64,000 nucleotides of DNA from Crocinitomicaceae bacterium (GTDB lineage Bacteria > Bacteroidota > Bacteroidia > Flavobacteriales_D > Crocinitomicaceae), in NCBI GenBank assembly GCA_029251865.1, contig JAQXCN010000013.1, positions 26,567-90,566 of the forward strand, written 5' to 3'. The notes under the pieces are model-generated. The model did not search any database and was not told the DNA's origin. It was given only the letters and a program-made list of their open reading frames with translations. Of the stretch, positions 9,298-17,057 are shown piece after piece. A program made the position numbers and the translations under genes. Numbering within the stretch: the stretch's first letter is position 1; each line of letters begins with the position of its first letter.

Positions 9298-10434
9298 ATG
9301 AACTTCATAAAGCAATATATCAACGATGAATTTAACGCAGTCTTATTGGGCGTTTTCATACTAACGATTCTAATTCAATTGTATTATGTCCTCCTGATAT
9401 TTAGAAAACTTGCCTTTTACAAGAATAAACCAAAAAACATCTCGAATTCAATTCCAATCAGTATAATTATTTGCGCGCGCAATGAAAGTGATAAACTATT
9501 TTCCAATTTACCTCATATTCTGGAACAGCGCTATCCAAATTTCGAAGTCATAGTGGTAAACCACCAATCTATTGATAATAGTAAAGAAATACTTGATGCA
9601 TTCTGTCAGCAATATGACAATCTTAGAATAGTTGAACTCCACCAGGACAAACACCTACGACCCGGTAAAAAACTACCGTTAACAGTCGGGATAAAAGCAG
9701 CAAAAAATGCCCATATTCTTCTAACAGATGCTGACTGTGTACCTTCATCAAAATTATGGATTCATCATATGGCGTCAAGTTCAAGTGCTAATGAAATAGT
9801 ACTCGGTTATGGGCCCCTCATTCAAAAACCTGGTTTGCTGAATAAACTCTTGCGCTTTGATACGGCATGGATTGGTATAAATTATTTATCCATGGCCTTG
9901 CATAAAAAGCCTTATATGGGAGTAGGCCGCAATTTAGCATATACGCAGGAGACTTTTTTTACTGTAAATGGGTTTAAATCCCATTACGCGATTGCATCCG
10001 GTGATGATGATTTATTTATTCAGGAAGCGACCAGAAATAAACAAAATTACGCTATTCAAATTGAACCTGAATCCTATATGTTTTCTCCTGCTAAGGAGAC
10101 ATTGACCGAATGGATCAAGCAAAAATCTAGGCACTATACAACCACACCAAAATATAGGTTTATTAAAAAACTATTGTTAGCAATCTACCCTATTTCATTG
10201 ATTCTTGCTTGGATTTCTTTCGTTTCTTTGATTTTACAGGAGGTATACCCCTATCACTTAGGATTTATAATGGTTGTGTTTTATGCCATAAAATGGTTTA
10301 TACAAGGGAAATCGCTCCTTCAATTACAAGAGAAAAAATTTGCGCTATTTTTTCCTTTGTGGGATATGATTTATGCACTTATAATCCCAATGATATATGT
10401 TATTGCAAAAAATAAAAAGAATGCTACATGGTAG
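9298..10434 (+). CDS. Family 2 glycosyltransferase, membrane-bound
   Basis: 378 residues. An N-terminal membrane segment (AVLLGVFILTILIQLYYVLLIF) precedes a GT-A domain with IIICARNESDKL, a nucleotide-binding EVIVVNHQSID, and LLTDADCVPSS (the DxD-like metal site). ASGDDDLFIQE and the KSRHYTT region are the acceptor-side and Q/RxxRW-like motifs of processive-type GT2 enzymes. Two or three membrane helices close the protein. The donor and acceptor sugars cannot be read from sequence; an envelope polysaccharide or lipid role is inference. Its last 7 nt overlap the sigma factor gene, indicating an operon. Confidence 0.85.
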   Translation: MNFIKQYINDEFNAVLLGVFILTILIQLYYVLLIFRKLAFYKNKPKNISNSIPISIIICARNESDKLFSNLPHILEQRYPNFEVIVVNHQSIDNSKEILDAFCQQYDNLRIVELHQDKHLRPGKKLPLTVGIKAAKNAHILLTDADCVPSSKLWIHHMASSSSANEIVLGYGPLIQKPGLLNKLLRFDTAWIGINYLSMALHKKPYMGVGRNLAYTQETFFTVNGFKSHYAIASGDDDLFIQEATRNKQNYAIQIEPESYMFSPAKETLTEWIKQKSRHYTTTPKYRFIKKLLLAIYPISLILAWISFVSLILQEVYPYHLGFIMVVFYAIKWFIQGKSLLQLQEKKFALFFPLWDMIYALIIPMIYVIAKNKKNATW

Positions 10435-11033
10435 AAAAAAGTCATTTATCCGATAAAGCAAAATACGACTTAAACCTTGTTGAGGCGGCAATTAAAGGAG
10501 ATCAGCTTGCCTATGCAGATCTCATGGAGCGTTACCGCGAATCTATTTATTATATGATGCTCAAAATGGTTAAAAATCCTGATGATGCAGATGATTTAAC
10601 TATTGAGGCATTCGGAAAAGCATTTAATCGTCTTCCTCAATATTCACCAAGTTTCGCATTTAGTACCTGGCTCTTCAAAATTGCATCAAATAATTGTATT
10701 GATTTCATTCGGAAGAAAAGAATCAAAGTAACTTCTATGGATAGTGGTGTGAGAACGGATAATGGTGATGTCATTCAAATAGATACAAAATCAAACAATC
10801 TGAATCCTGAAGAAACATTTATTCAAGACCAACGTGTTATTCATATGAGATTGCTAGTGAGCAAACTAAAACCAAAATATAGAGACCTTGTAGAAATGAG
10901 ATATTTTAAAGAATTGAGCTACGAGGAGATCGCTACAGAATTAAAACTTCCACTTGGCACAGTCAAAGCTCAACTTTTTAGAGCCAGAGATTTCCTGGCG
11001 GGAATGGCTGAAAAGACAAAAGACTCCATTTAA
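10428..11033 (+). CDS. RNA polymerase sigma-70 factor, ECF type
   Basis: 201 residues with region 2 (YADLMERYRESIYYMMLKMV...DADDLTIEAFGKAF, FSTWLFKIASNNCIDFIRKKR) and region 4 (LVEMRYFKELSYEEIATELKLPLGTVKAQLFRARDFL) joined by a linker of about 55 residues. No anti-sigma gene is adjacent. It sits between a glycosyltransferase (7-nt overlap) and rsmG (next ATG directly abuts the stop), so it is probably expressed as part of a housekeeping operon rather than as a classical stress cassette. The target promoters are unknown. Confidence 0.92.
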   Translation: MVEKSHLSDKAKYDLNLVEAAIKGDQLAYADLMERYRESIYYMMLKMVKNPDDADDLTIEAFGKAFNRLPQYSPSFAFSTWLFKIASNNCIDFIRKKRIKVTSMDSGVRTDNGDVIQIDTKSNNLNPEETFIQDQRVIHMRLLVSKLKPKYRDLVEMRYFKELSYEEIATELKLPLGTVKAQLFRARDFLAGMAEKTKDSI

Positions 11034-11648
11034 ATGGATGATTTAAAACAATATTTTCCTGATTTATCCTCCGTTCAAATTGATCAACTTGATCAACTAC
11101 CCCGTATTTATGAGGAATGGAATGCTATGATAAACGTGATTTCACGTAAGGATATGATTCACTTTAAAGAAAGACATCTACTGCACTCTCTTGGGATTCA
11201 GAAACATTCAAACTTTGAAAAAGGAAGCTATATTCTAGATATCGGGACAGGAGGTGGATTTCCCGGCGTACCATTAGCAATAGTAAATCCAGAATGTCAA
11301 TTTGTTCTTCTCGATTCTATCGGAAAGAAATTAAAGGTAATTGAGGAAGTTAAATCAAAACTGAATTTAAAGAATATTAGCACGATTCATTCTAGAGTAG
11401 AAGAGCACACTGGTGCATACAACTATATTGTTAGCAGAGCGGTGACAAACCTGCCTAAATTCATTCAGTTAACTAAACATCTCATCCCAAAAGAAAGCAA
11501 GGATTTTCGTGGAATTTACTACCTGAAAGGCGGAGAATTTAATGATGAACTAAATACAATTCAAATGAAGCACAAGGTTTACGATCTTCAACTTTGTTTT
11601 GAAGGGGCTTTCTTTGAAACAAAAAAAGTTATTGAATTAACGCATTAA
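11034..11648 (+). CDS. rsmG: 16S rRNA m7G527 methyltransferase
   Basis: 204-residue GidB/RsmG family protein. The N-terminal region YEEWNAMINVISRKD..HFKERHLLHSL and the SAM-binding loop ILDIGTGGGFPGVPLAI are diagnostic, followed by LLDSIGKKLKVIEE and the SRAVTNLPKF motif. It methylates G527 of 16S rRNA. The ATG follows the sigma factor TAA with no gap. The 3' end overlaps convergent apaG by 4 nt. Confidence 0.95.
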   Translation: MDDLKQYFPDLSSVQIDQLDQLPRIYEEWNAMINVISRKDMIHFKERHLLHSLGIQKHSNFEKGSYILDIGTGGGFPGVPLAIVNPECQFVLLDSIGKKLKVIEEVKSKLNLKNISTIHSRVEEHTGAYNYIVSRAVTNLPKFIQLTKHLIPKESKDFRGIYYLKGGEFNDELNTIQMKHKVYDLQLCFEGAFFETKKVIELTH

Positions 11649-12031
11649 TTTAAAAGGACTGGGTATATCAGACTAAACGAGGGAATATCTGCATAGAACA
11701 ACTCATCTGAACTCAGATCTCGAAAGAAAAATTTACCGTACATCATTCCCATTGAAACAACCATTTCGCAGCCACTTACGTAACTAAACTCTTCGTTAGG
11801 CATGAGCGTAGGTGTTTCACCAACAACACCTTCTCCGCTAATCGTTGAAATACCATGTAACAAATGAAGAACGTGCCATTCTCGTGACAAAAGTTGAACA
11901 GGATAACTAAGACGATTACATATGGTTATCTCGTAGTTGTAAAAGAAGTTGGAATCTGCCTCTGTAAAAAGATCTTTTCGAAACCAACTGGAGACTGAAA
12001 TTTCAATACCTTTAGTCTGCGTATGCATCAT
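11645..12031 (-). CDS. apaG: ApaG-domain protein
   Basis: 128 residues covering the whole ApaG (DUF525) fold. Motifs: YNYEITICNRLSYPVQLLSREWHV, GEGVVGETPTLMPNEEFSYVSG and a C-terminal GKFFF strand. ApaG has been annotated as a Co2+/Mg2+ efflux protein, but it is a small soluble fibronectin-III-like domain without membrane segments, and its biochemical role is unsettled. The start could be either of two adjacent Met codons (MMHTQTKG). Convergent with rsmG. Confidence 0.88.
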   Translation of the reverse strand: MMHTQTKGIEISVSSWFRKDLFTEADSNFFYNYEITICNRLSYPVQLLSREWHVLHLLHGISTISGEGVVGETPTLMPNEEFSYVSGCEMVVSMGMMYGKFFFRDLSSDELFYADIPSFSLIYPVLLN

Positions 12032-12202
12032 AAAATAAAGTTATTCTATTCTATTCATATATCCATAAAAATAAATGATTTTAACTTTGAATTGCTCAGT
12101 AATTGCCTACTATTGATTATTTTATGTTGTATGTAAAAAAAAGAAAAGTAAATACTTTTCTGTGACGCTATTCGATTTGATGATTCGTTTTCTATCCCTA
12201 CT

Positions 12203-12221
12203 ATTTAGAACAGTTCTAAAT
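12203..12221. promoter_or_regulatory. 19-bp palindrome upstream of nqrA, operator-like
   Basis: ATTTAGAACAGTTCTAAAT is a perfect inverted repeat with 9-bp arms around a central A. The inner TTAGAAC-A-GTTCTAA has the 7-1-7 layout typical of FUR-family (Fur/PerR/Zur) sites. It lies 57 nt upstream of the nqrA -7 box. Which regulator binds is inference. Confidence 0.45.
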
Positions 12222-12234
12222 TATTATTTTAAAG

Positions 12235-12246
12235 GATAATATTATC
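12235..12246. promoter_or_regulatory. 12-bp palindrome GATAATATTATC upstream of nqrA
   Basis: A perfect 12-bp inverted repeat without spacer, 31 nt before the nqrA -7 box and 13 nt after the 19-bp palindrome. It could be a second operator in the same control region or a chance AT-rich palindrome. Confidence 0.35.
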
Positions 12247-12277
12247 ACCCATTACCTTACTACGCTTAGGAATTTCG

Positions 12278-12285
12278 TAATTTTG
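12278..12285 (+). promoter_or_regulatory. -7 promoter box for the nqr operon
   Basis: TAATTTTG matches TAnnTTTG exactly, 25 nt before the nqrA ATG. No clear -33 TTG at the expected spacing, which would fit a regulated promoter. Confidence 0.6.
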
Positions 12286-12310
12286 TCACCTAATTATAAT
12301 TGCAATTTTC

Positions 12311-13663
12311 ATGTCCAATACAATCAGTATTCGAAAAGGTCTGAATATCAGACTTGTAGGAGAAGCAAAGAAAGAAATTAAAGATATCCCAGTTTCTAAA
12401 ACTGTAGGGGTTTCACCCCTTGATTTTCATGGGTTAACACCAAAGCTTGTAGTCAAAGAAGGTGATAACGTTCAAATTGGAGATGTTCTGTTTTTCGACA
12501 AAAAAGAAGCCTCAGTAAAGTTTATTAGTCCTGTCAGTGGAACCATTGAATCGATTGTTCGTGGTGAAAAACGAAGAATATTAAACGTTCTTATTGCCAC
12601 AGATGGTAAACAAACGGCCAAAAAATTTGATGTTTCTAAAGCAGCATCATTTAATTCTGAAGAAACTAAAGCCTTATTACTAGAAACTGGATTCTGGAGT
12701 TCTATCAAACAAAGGCCGTTGGATGTCATTGCAAATCCGAATAACGAAGCCAAAGCCATGTTTGTATCTTCGTTCGACTCTGCACCTCTAGCACCTGACT
12801 ATGAATATATTTTGGGTGACGACATAGATAACCTTCAAAAAGGTTTTGATGCGCTTTCAACATTGACAGATGGTAAAGTTCATTTGAGCAGTAGGCCAAA
12901 TTCAATATTTAGTAAAATAAATGGTGTGAAGCATCATACATTTGATGGCGTTCACCCAGCCGGTAATGTAGGAACCCAAATGCACCATATCGATCCTGTA
13001 AACAAAGGAGAATTCGTTTGGTCCATAAACATACAAGAAGTTGCAGCCATTGGAAGATTGATCAATGAAGGTACGGTGTCATCATCACGAAAAATAGCTC
13101 TTACTGGATCGGAACTTAAAAATCCAACCTATGTTAATGTATCCAAAGGGACAGAGATGAGCGCCATCCTCGACAAAGGTATTGTAGGTTCAAATGTGAG
13201 ATATATTTCAGGAAATGTTTTAACTGGCGACCAAAAGAATCCGACAGACTTTATCGGATATTATCACAATCAAATCACTGTTATTCCAGAAGGCAACGAG
13301 TATAAATTCTTTTTGACTAGTGGATGGTTAGGCCATGGGTTTGATAAATTTTCAAACTCCAGATTATTCCCGACATTTTTGCTGCCTAAAAGCAAAAAAT
13401 TCACGTTGGATACAAATACGAATGGAGAAGAAAGAGCTTTCGTTGTTTCTGGTGAACTTGAAAAGGTATTTCCCTTTGACATCTTACCCGTGCAATTAAC
13501 AAAAGCAGCGATTACGCAAGATATAGATGGAATGGAAAACTTAGGGATTTACGAAGTTGCTCCAGAAGACTTTGCCCTTTGTGAATACGTTTGTACTACT
13601 AAAATCAATATACAAGACAAAATAAGACAAGGACTAGACTTGATTGCTAGTGAATGTATGTAA
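12311..13663 (+). CDS. nqrA: Na+-translocating NADH:quinone reductase subunit A
   Basis: 450 residues, the usual NqrA length, with no membrane segments. The family opening IRKGLNIRLVGEAKKEI and the lipoyl-like barrel (LVVKEGDNVQIGDVLFFDK, FISPVSGTIESIVRGEKR) are clear. Further matches are GVHPAGNVGTQMHHIDPV, SGSELKNP-like TGSELKNP, and a C-terminal CEYVCTTK. NqrA is the cytoplasmic-side subunit of the six-subunit complex that couples NADH oxidation by ubiquinone or menaquinone to Na+ export. First gene of the nqrABCDEF operon. Confidence 0.96.
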   Translation: MSNTISIRKGLNIRLVGEAKKEIKDIPVSKTVGVSPLDFHGLTPKLVVKEGDNVQIGDVLFFDKKEASVKFISPVSGTIESIVRGEKRRILNVLIATDGKQTAKKFDVSKAASFNSEETKALLLETGFWSSIKQRPLDVIANPNNEAKAMFVSSFDSAPLAPDYEYILGDDIDNLQKGFDALSTLTDGKVHLSSRPNSIFSKINGVKHHTFDGVHPAGNVGTQMHHIDPVNKGEFVWSINIQEVAAIGRLINEGTVSSSRKIALTGSELKNPTYVNVSKGTEMSAILDKGIVGSNVRYISGNVLTGDQKNPTDFIGYYHNQITVIPEGNEYKFFLTSGWLGHGFDKFSNSRLFPTFLLPKSKKFTLDTNTNGEERAFVVSGELEKVFPFDILPVQLTKAAITQDIDGMENLGIYEVAPEDFALCEYVCTTKINIQDKIRQGLDLIASECM

Positions 13664-13678
13664 TTAAAAAAGAGAACT

Positions 13679-14923
13679 GTGAAATTTTTAGAAAAATATT
13701 TACATAAAATGGAACCTCACTTTATAAAAGGTGGGAAATACGAAAAGTGGAATCCATTATTTGAAACTTTAGCTACGTTTGCTTTTACACCGAAGTTGGT
13801 TACTACAAAAGGAACCCACATCCGAGATGGTGTTGACCTAAAGCGGACTATGTTTACTGTTGTTATTGCCTTAATACCATGTTTACTTTTCGGTATTTAC
13901 AATACAGGGCATTGGGAATATGCGGTAGCTGAAGGGAATAGGGATATTCCATATTTTGCGGAAATGGGTGCTAAATTCCTTACTGGTTTGACAATTGTGC
14001 TACCTGTAGTAGTCGTATCATACGGTGTCGGTCTAACGATTGAGTTTATTTTTGGAATGCTTCGTGGCCATTCTCTTCACGAAGGGTTTTTGGTCTCAGG
14101 GATGCTTATTCCGCTTACTATGCCTGCTGATGTTCCATTGTGGATGGTCGCCATTGCTACGGCCTTTGCAGTAATAATCGGTAAAGAAATCTTTGGTGGA
14201 ACAGGTATGAATGTAGTTAATATCGCTCTAACTGCCCGTGCTTTCCTTTTCTTTGCTTACCCAACGTCAATGTCAGGTGATAAAGTTTGGATGTCCGGTT
14301 TGGGCGACAAAATGTCGACAAATTCAGCTGATTTAGATGGCTTTTCGGGAGCCACCGCACTCGGTGATCTTGCCTCCTTTATGTCAGACAAAGCGACGGT
14401 TGCAGGAGAAACTGTTCAATCAAGTATGGCGCTTCAAAACTTCTCCACAGAGTATGGAGTATGGGAATCCTTTGTGGGAATGATTCCTGGTTCAATTGGC
14501 GAAACCTCTACTCTAGCCTGTTTGATTGGTGGACTATTACTAGTGTTGACAGGAGTTGGTTCATTAAGAATCATTCTTTCCTTTTTTGCAGGTGGTTTTG
14601 TAATGGGATTACTTTTAAATGCTATCGGTGGAAACCCATATTTAGACCTTGCCGCTCACCATCACCTTGTAATCGGAGGTTTCGCTTTTGGTGCGGTGTT
14701 CATGGCTACAGACCCAGTTACTGCATCGCAAACCGCTTTCGGAAAGATTATCTACGGTTTCCTTGGAGGTTTATTAGCGATTATGATTCGTGTATTGAAC
14801 CCGGCCTATCCCGAGGGCGTATTCTTAGCGATACTCTTTATGAATATTATGGCACCTATTATAGATCACTATATTATTCAGGCAAATATTAATAGAAGAC
14901 TTAAAAGACTTAAAACAGCATAA
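13679..14923 (+). CDS. nqrB: Na+-translocating NADH:quinone reductase subunit B
   Basis: 414-residue polytopic subunit. GTG is the start codon (MKFLEKYLHKMEPHF), 15 nt after nqrA. The motif DGFSGATALGDL contains the Thr that carries covalently bound FMN in NqrB. Other family blocks: HIRDGVDLKRTMFTVVIALIPC, GKEIFGGTGMNVVNIALTARAFLFFAYP and GAVFMATDPVTAS. NqrB forms the main ion-conducting membrane subunit with NqrD and NqrE. Attachment of FMN needs an ApbE flavin transferase, which is not in this window. Confidence 0.96.
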   Translation: MKFLEKYLHKMEPHFIKGGKYEKWNPLFETLATFAFTPKLVTTKGTHIRDGVDLKRTMFTVVIALIPCLLFGIYNTGHWEYAVAEGNRDIPYFAEMGAKFLTGLTIVLPVVVVSYGVGLTIEFIFGMLRGHSLHEGFLVSGMLIPLTMPADVPLWMVAIATAFAVIIGKEIFGGTGMNVVNIALTARAFLFFAYPTSMSGDKVWMSGLGDKMSTNSADLDGFSGATALGDLASFMSDKATVAGETVQSSMALQNFSTEYGVWESFVGMIPGSIGETSTLACLIGGLLLVLTGVGSLRIILSFFAGGFVMGLLLNAIGGNPYLDLAAHHHLVIGGFAFGAVFMATDPVTASQTAFGKIIYGFLGGLLAIMIRVLNPAYPEGVFLAILFMNIMAPIIDHYIIQANINRRLKRLKTA

Positions 14924-14925
14924 AT

Positions 14926-15669
14926 ATGGCACTTAATAAAGAATCAAATGGATTCACTTTTGGATTTGCGATTGTACTTGTAGTTGTTCTAGGGGTTATA
15001 CTCGCATCCTTAGCAGAAGGCTTAAAACCACTTAAGGAAAAGAATGTACGCGTTAAAAAACAAATCGATATTCTTTCAGCGATGATGGATGTTGAGAAGG
15101 AAGGAATTGACCGTTCAAATGCTATTGAAGAATTCCCTAAGTACGTTGACTTGTCAGAGGCCGTAATACTTAACAACGTCGGTGAAGAAGTTTCCAAAGG
15201 AAAGGCAGCTTTTGAAGTTGACATTAAAAAAGAATACAGAGATAAAAATCTAAAAGAAGAAGATAAAAAGTTCCCTTTGTTTATTGCGCGAGACAAAGAA
15301 AAAAACACGCGATACATAATACCTGTCGTGGGAAAGGGTCTATGGGGACCAATATGGGGATATATTTGCTTAGAAGAAGATATGAAAACAATTTTAGGCG
15401 TTTCTTTCGATCACAAAACTGAAACACCAGGTTTAGGTGCCGAAATTAACAAGCCTTTCTTCATGGACAGATGGAAAGATTCTGAAATAAGTGATTCTTT
15501 AGGAAACTTCCAAAAATATGAAGTAGTAAAGGATAATTCAGGTTCTGCTTATCCGAGTAAAGTTGATGGAATTACCGGAGGAACTATAACATCTAAAGGC
15601 GTAGAAGAAATGGTTAACCGCAGTCTTCAAATCTACTCTAACTACTTTAAGAACTTAAATTCAAAATAA
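14926..15669 (+). CDS. nqrC: Na+-translocating NADH:quinone reductase subunit C
   Basis: 247 residues: one N-terminal membrane helix (FTFGFAIVLVVVLGVILASLAEGL) and a periplasmic FMN-binding domain. GKGLWGPIWGYICLEEDMKTI and HKTETPGLGAEI are conserved NqrC/RnfG blocks. The flavinylation site reads DGITGGTITSKGVEEMV; the acceptor Thr is present, but the residue before it is Gly instead of the usual Ala of SGAT. It abuts nqrB and nqrD. Confidence 0.95.
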   Translation: MALNKESNGFTFGFAIVLVVVLGVILASLAEGLKPLKEKNVRVKKQIDILSAMMDVEKEGIDRSNAIEEFPKYVDLSEAVILNNVGEEVSKGKAAFEVDIKKEYRDKNLKEEDKKFPLFIARDKEKNTRYIIPVVGKGLWGPIWGYICLEEDMKTILGVSFDHKTETPGLGAEINKPFFMDRWKDSEISDSLGNFQKYEVVKDNSGSAYPSKVDGITGGTITSKGVEEMVNRSLQIYSNYFKNLNSK

Positions 15670-15670
15670 T

Positions 15671-16348
15671 ATGAGTGCCGATAAAAAATCTTCTGAGCCA
15701 TTATTTTCGAAAAAAAATAAAAAGCTAATTACCGATCCTTTAACAGACAATAACCCAGTAACCATTCAGGTATTAGGTATTTGTTCCGCACTTGCGATTA
15801 CCGTGCAAGTTAATCAGGCTATTGTAATGTCCATGTCCGTATTGTTCGTGATTATAATGGGGAACTGGATTGTTTCGATGTTGCGAAATTTAATTCCTTC
15901 GAGAATTCGGATTATTGTCCAATTATTGGTTGTTGCATCTTTGGTAATTATTGTAGATCAAGTTTTAGCAGCCTTTTTACCTGATTTATCCGCAAAACTC
16001 TCTGTTTTCGTTGGATTAATTATCACCAACTGTATTATTATGGGACGCTTAGAAGCGTTTGCAATGGCGAACAAGCCTTGGCCTTCTATCCTTGATGGAT
16101 TTGGTAATGGCCTTGGGTATGGGGCAATACTCATATTAGTTGCTGTATTTAGAGAGCTCTTTGGATCTGGAACACTAATGGGTTTTCCTATATTCGGAAA
16201 TGCCCTTCCCGGAGAAGAATCAGGATTATATGCAATGGGATATCAAAACAACAACCTAATGATTTTACCCCCAATGGCTTTGATTATTGTAGGTGTGATT
16301 ATTTGGGTTCAAAGATCTAGAAACAAGGCTCTAATTGAAGAGCATTAA
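15671..16348 (+). CDS. nqrD: Na+-translocating NADH:quinone reductase subunit D
   Basis: 225-residue integral membrane subunit. After a polar N-terminus, DPLTDNNPVTIQVLGICSALAITV matches the family opening. Signature stretches include RNLIPSRIRIIVQLLVVASLVIIVDQVL and the TNCIIMGRLEAFAM half-helix region, homologous to the part of NqrE that helps hold the membrane-embedded iron centre. Six membrane segments are predicted by eye. One nt separates it from nqrC. Confidence 0.95.
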   Translation: MSADKKSSEPLFSKKNKKLITDPLTDNNPVTIQVLGICSALAITVQVNQAIVMSMSVLFVIIMGNWIVSMLRNLIPSRIRIIVQLLVVASLVIIVDQVLAAFLPDLSAKLSVFVGLIITNCIIMGRLEAFAMANKPWPSILDGFGNGLGYGAILILVAVFRELFGSGTLMGFPIFGNALPGEESGLYAMGYQNNNLMILPPMALIIVGVIIWVQRSRNKALIEEH

Positions 16349-16359
16349 AATAAAGAATT

Positions 16360-17052
16360 ATGGAAAGTACTCTTGATATATTTGTTAAAGCAATTTTTTC
16401 TGAGAATATGATTTTCGCATATTTCTTGGGAATGTGCTCGTACCTTGCTGTTTCCAAAACAGTTAAGACAGCTGTTGGACTCGGAGCGGCGGTTATCTTC
16501 GTTTTAACCGTAACGGTTCCTGTGAACTTTCTCCTTGAAAATTATGTTTTAAAGGCAGGAGCGTTGGAATGGTTGGGAGCTGAATATGCTGAATTAGATT
16601 TAAGCTTTTTATCTTTCATCATGTACATTGCCGTTGTTGCATCAATTGTTCAATTAGTTGAAATGTTAGTAGAAAAATTTGCACCTGCGTTATATGGAGC
16701 ACTGGGTATATTCTTACCCTTAATTGCCGTGAACTGTTCGATTCTTGGCGGCGCCTTGTTTATGCAAGAACGACAATATTCTACGATTTTGGATGCCACT
16801 GCCTTTTCTTTAGGTTCTGGTATTGGGTGGTTTATAGCCATTGTTGCAATAGCCGCAATACGCGAAAAATTGCGCTATTCGAACGTCCCAGGGCCATTAA
16901 GAGGATTGGGGATTACATTTATTGTAACAGGACTTATGGGTATGGCATTCATGAGTTTCATGGGTATTAAATATGGTGAAGAGGCTCCGAGTGAGGATGT
17001 TGAAACTGTAACTACAATGATTGACACAAATAAAGAAAATAACATTAACTAA
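16360..17052 (+). CDS. nqrE: Na+-translocating NADH:quinone reductase subunit E
   Basis: 230 residues. The family opening is STLDIFVKAIFSENMIFAYFLGMCSYLAVSK, with NCSILGGALFMQER in the half-helix, where Cys and Asn near the iron site are conserved. Six membrane segments. The C-terminal tail of about 25 polar residues (GEEAPSEDVETVTTMI...) goes beyond the roughly 200-residue core typical of NqrE. NqrD and NqrE are inverted homologues that face each other in the complex. Confidence 0.95.
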   Translation: MESTLDIFVKAIFSENMIFAYFLGMCSYLAVSKTVKTAVGLGAAVIFVLTVTVPVNFLLENYVLKAGALEWLGAEYAELDLSFLSFIMYIAVVASIVQLVEMLVEKFAPALYGALGIFLPLIAVNCSILGGALFMQERQYSTILDATAFSLGSGIGWFIAIVAIAAIREKLRYSNVPGPLRGLGITFIVTGLMGMAFMSFMGIKYGEEAPSEDVETVTTMIDTNKENNIN

Positions 17053-17057
17053 CCATC

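Noticed and set aside
12142-12161. AGAAAAGTA/TACTTTTCT hairpin with a T-run on the minus strand
   Set aside because: It looks like a weak AT-only terminator, but it lies upstream of apaG with no transcript to end there; chance in AT-rich DNA is likely.
14461-14892. 143-aa plus-strand ORF within nqrB
   Set aside because: Frame-shifted shadow of NqrB, Trp/Cys-rich and without family similarity.
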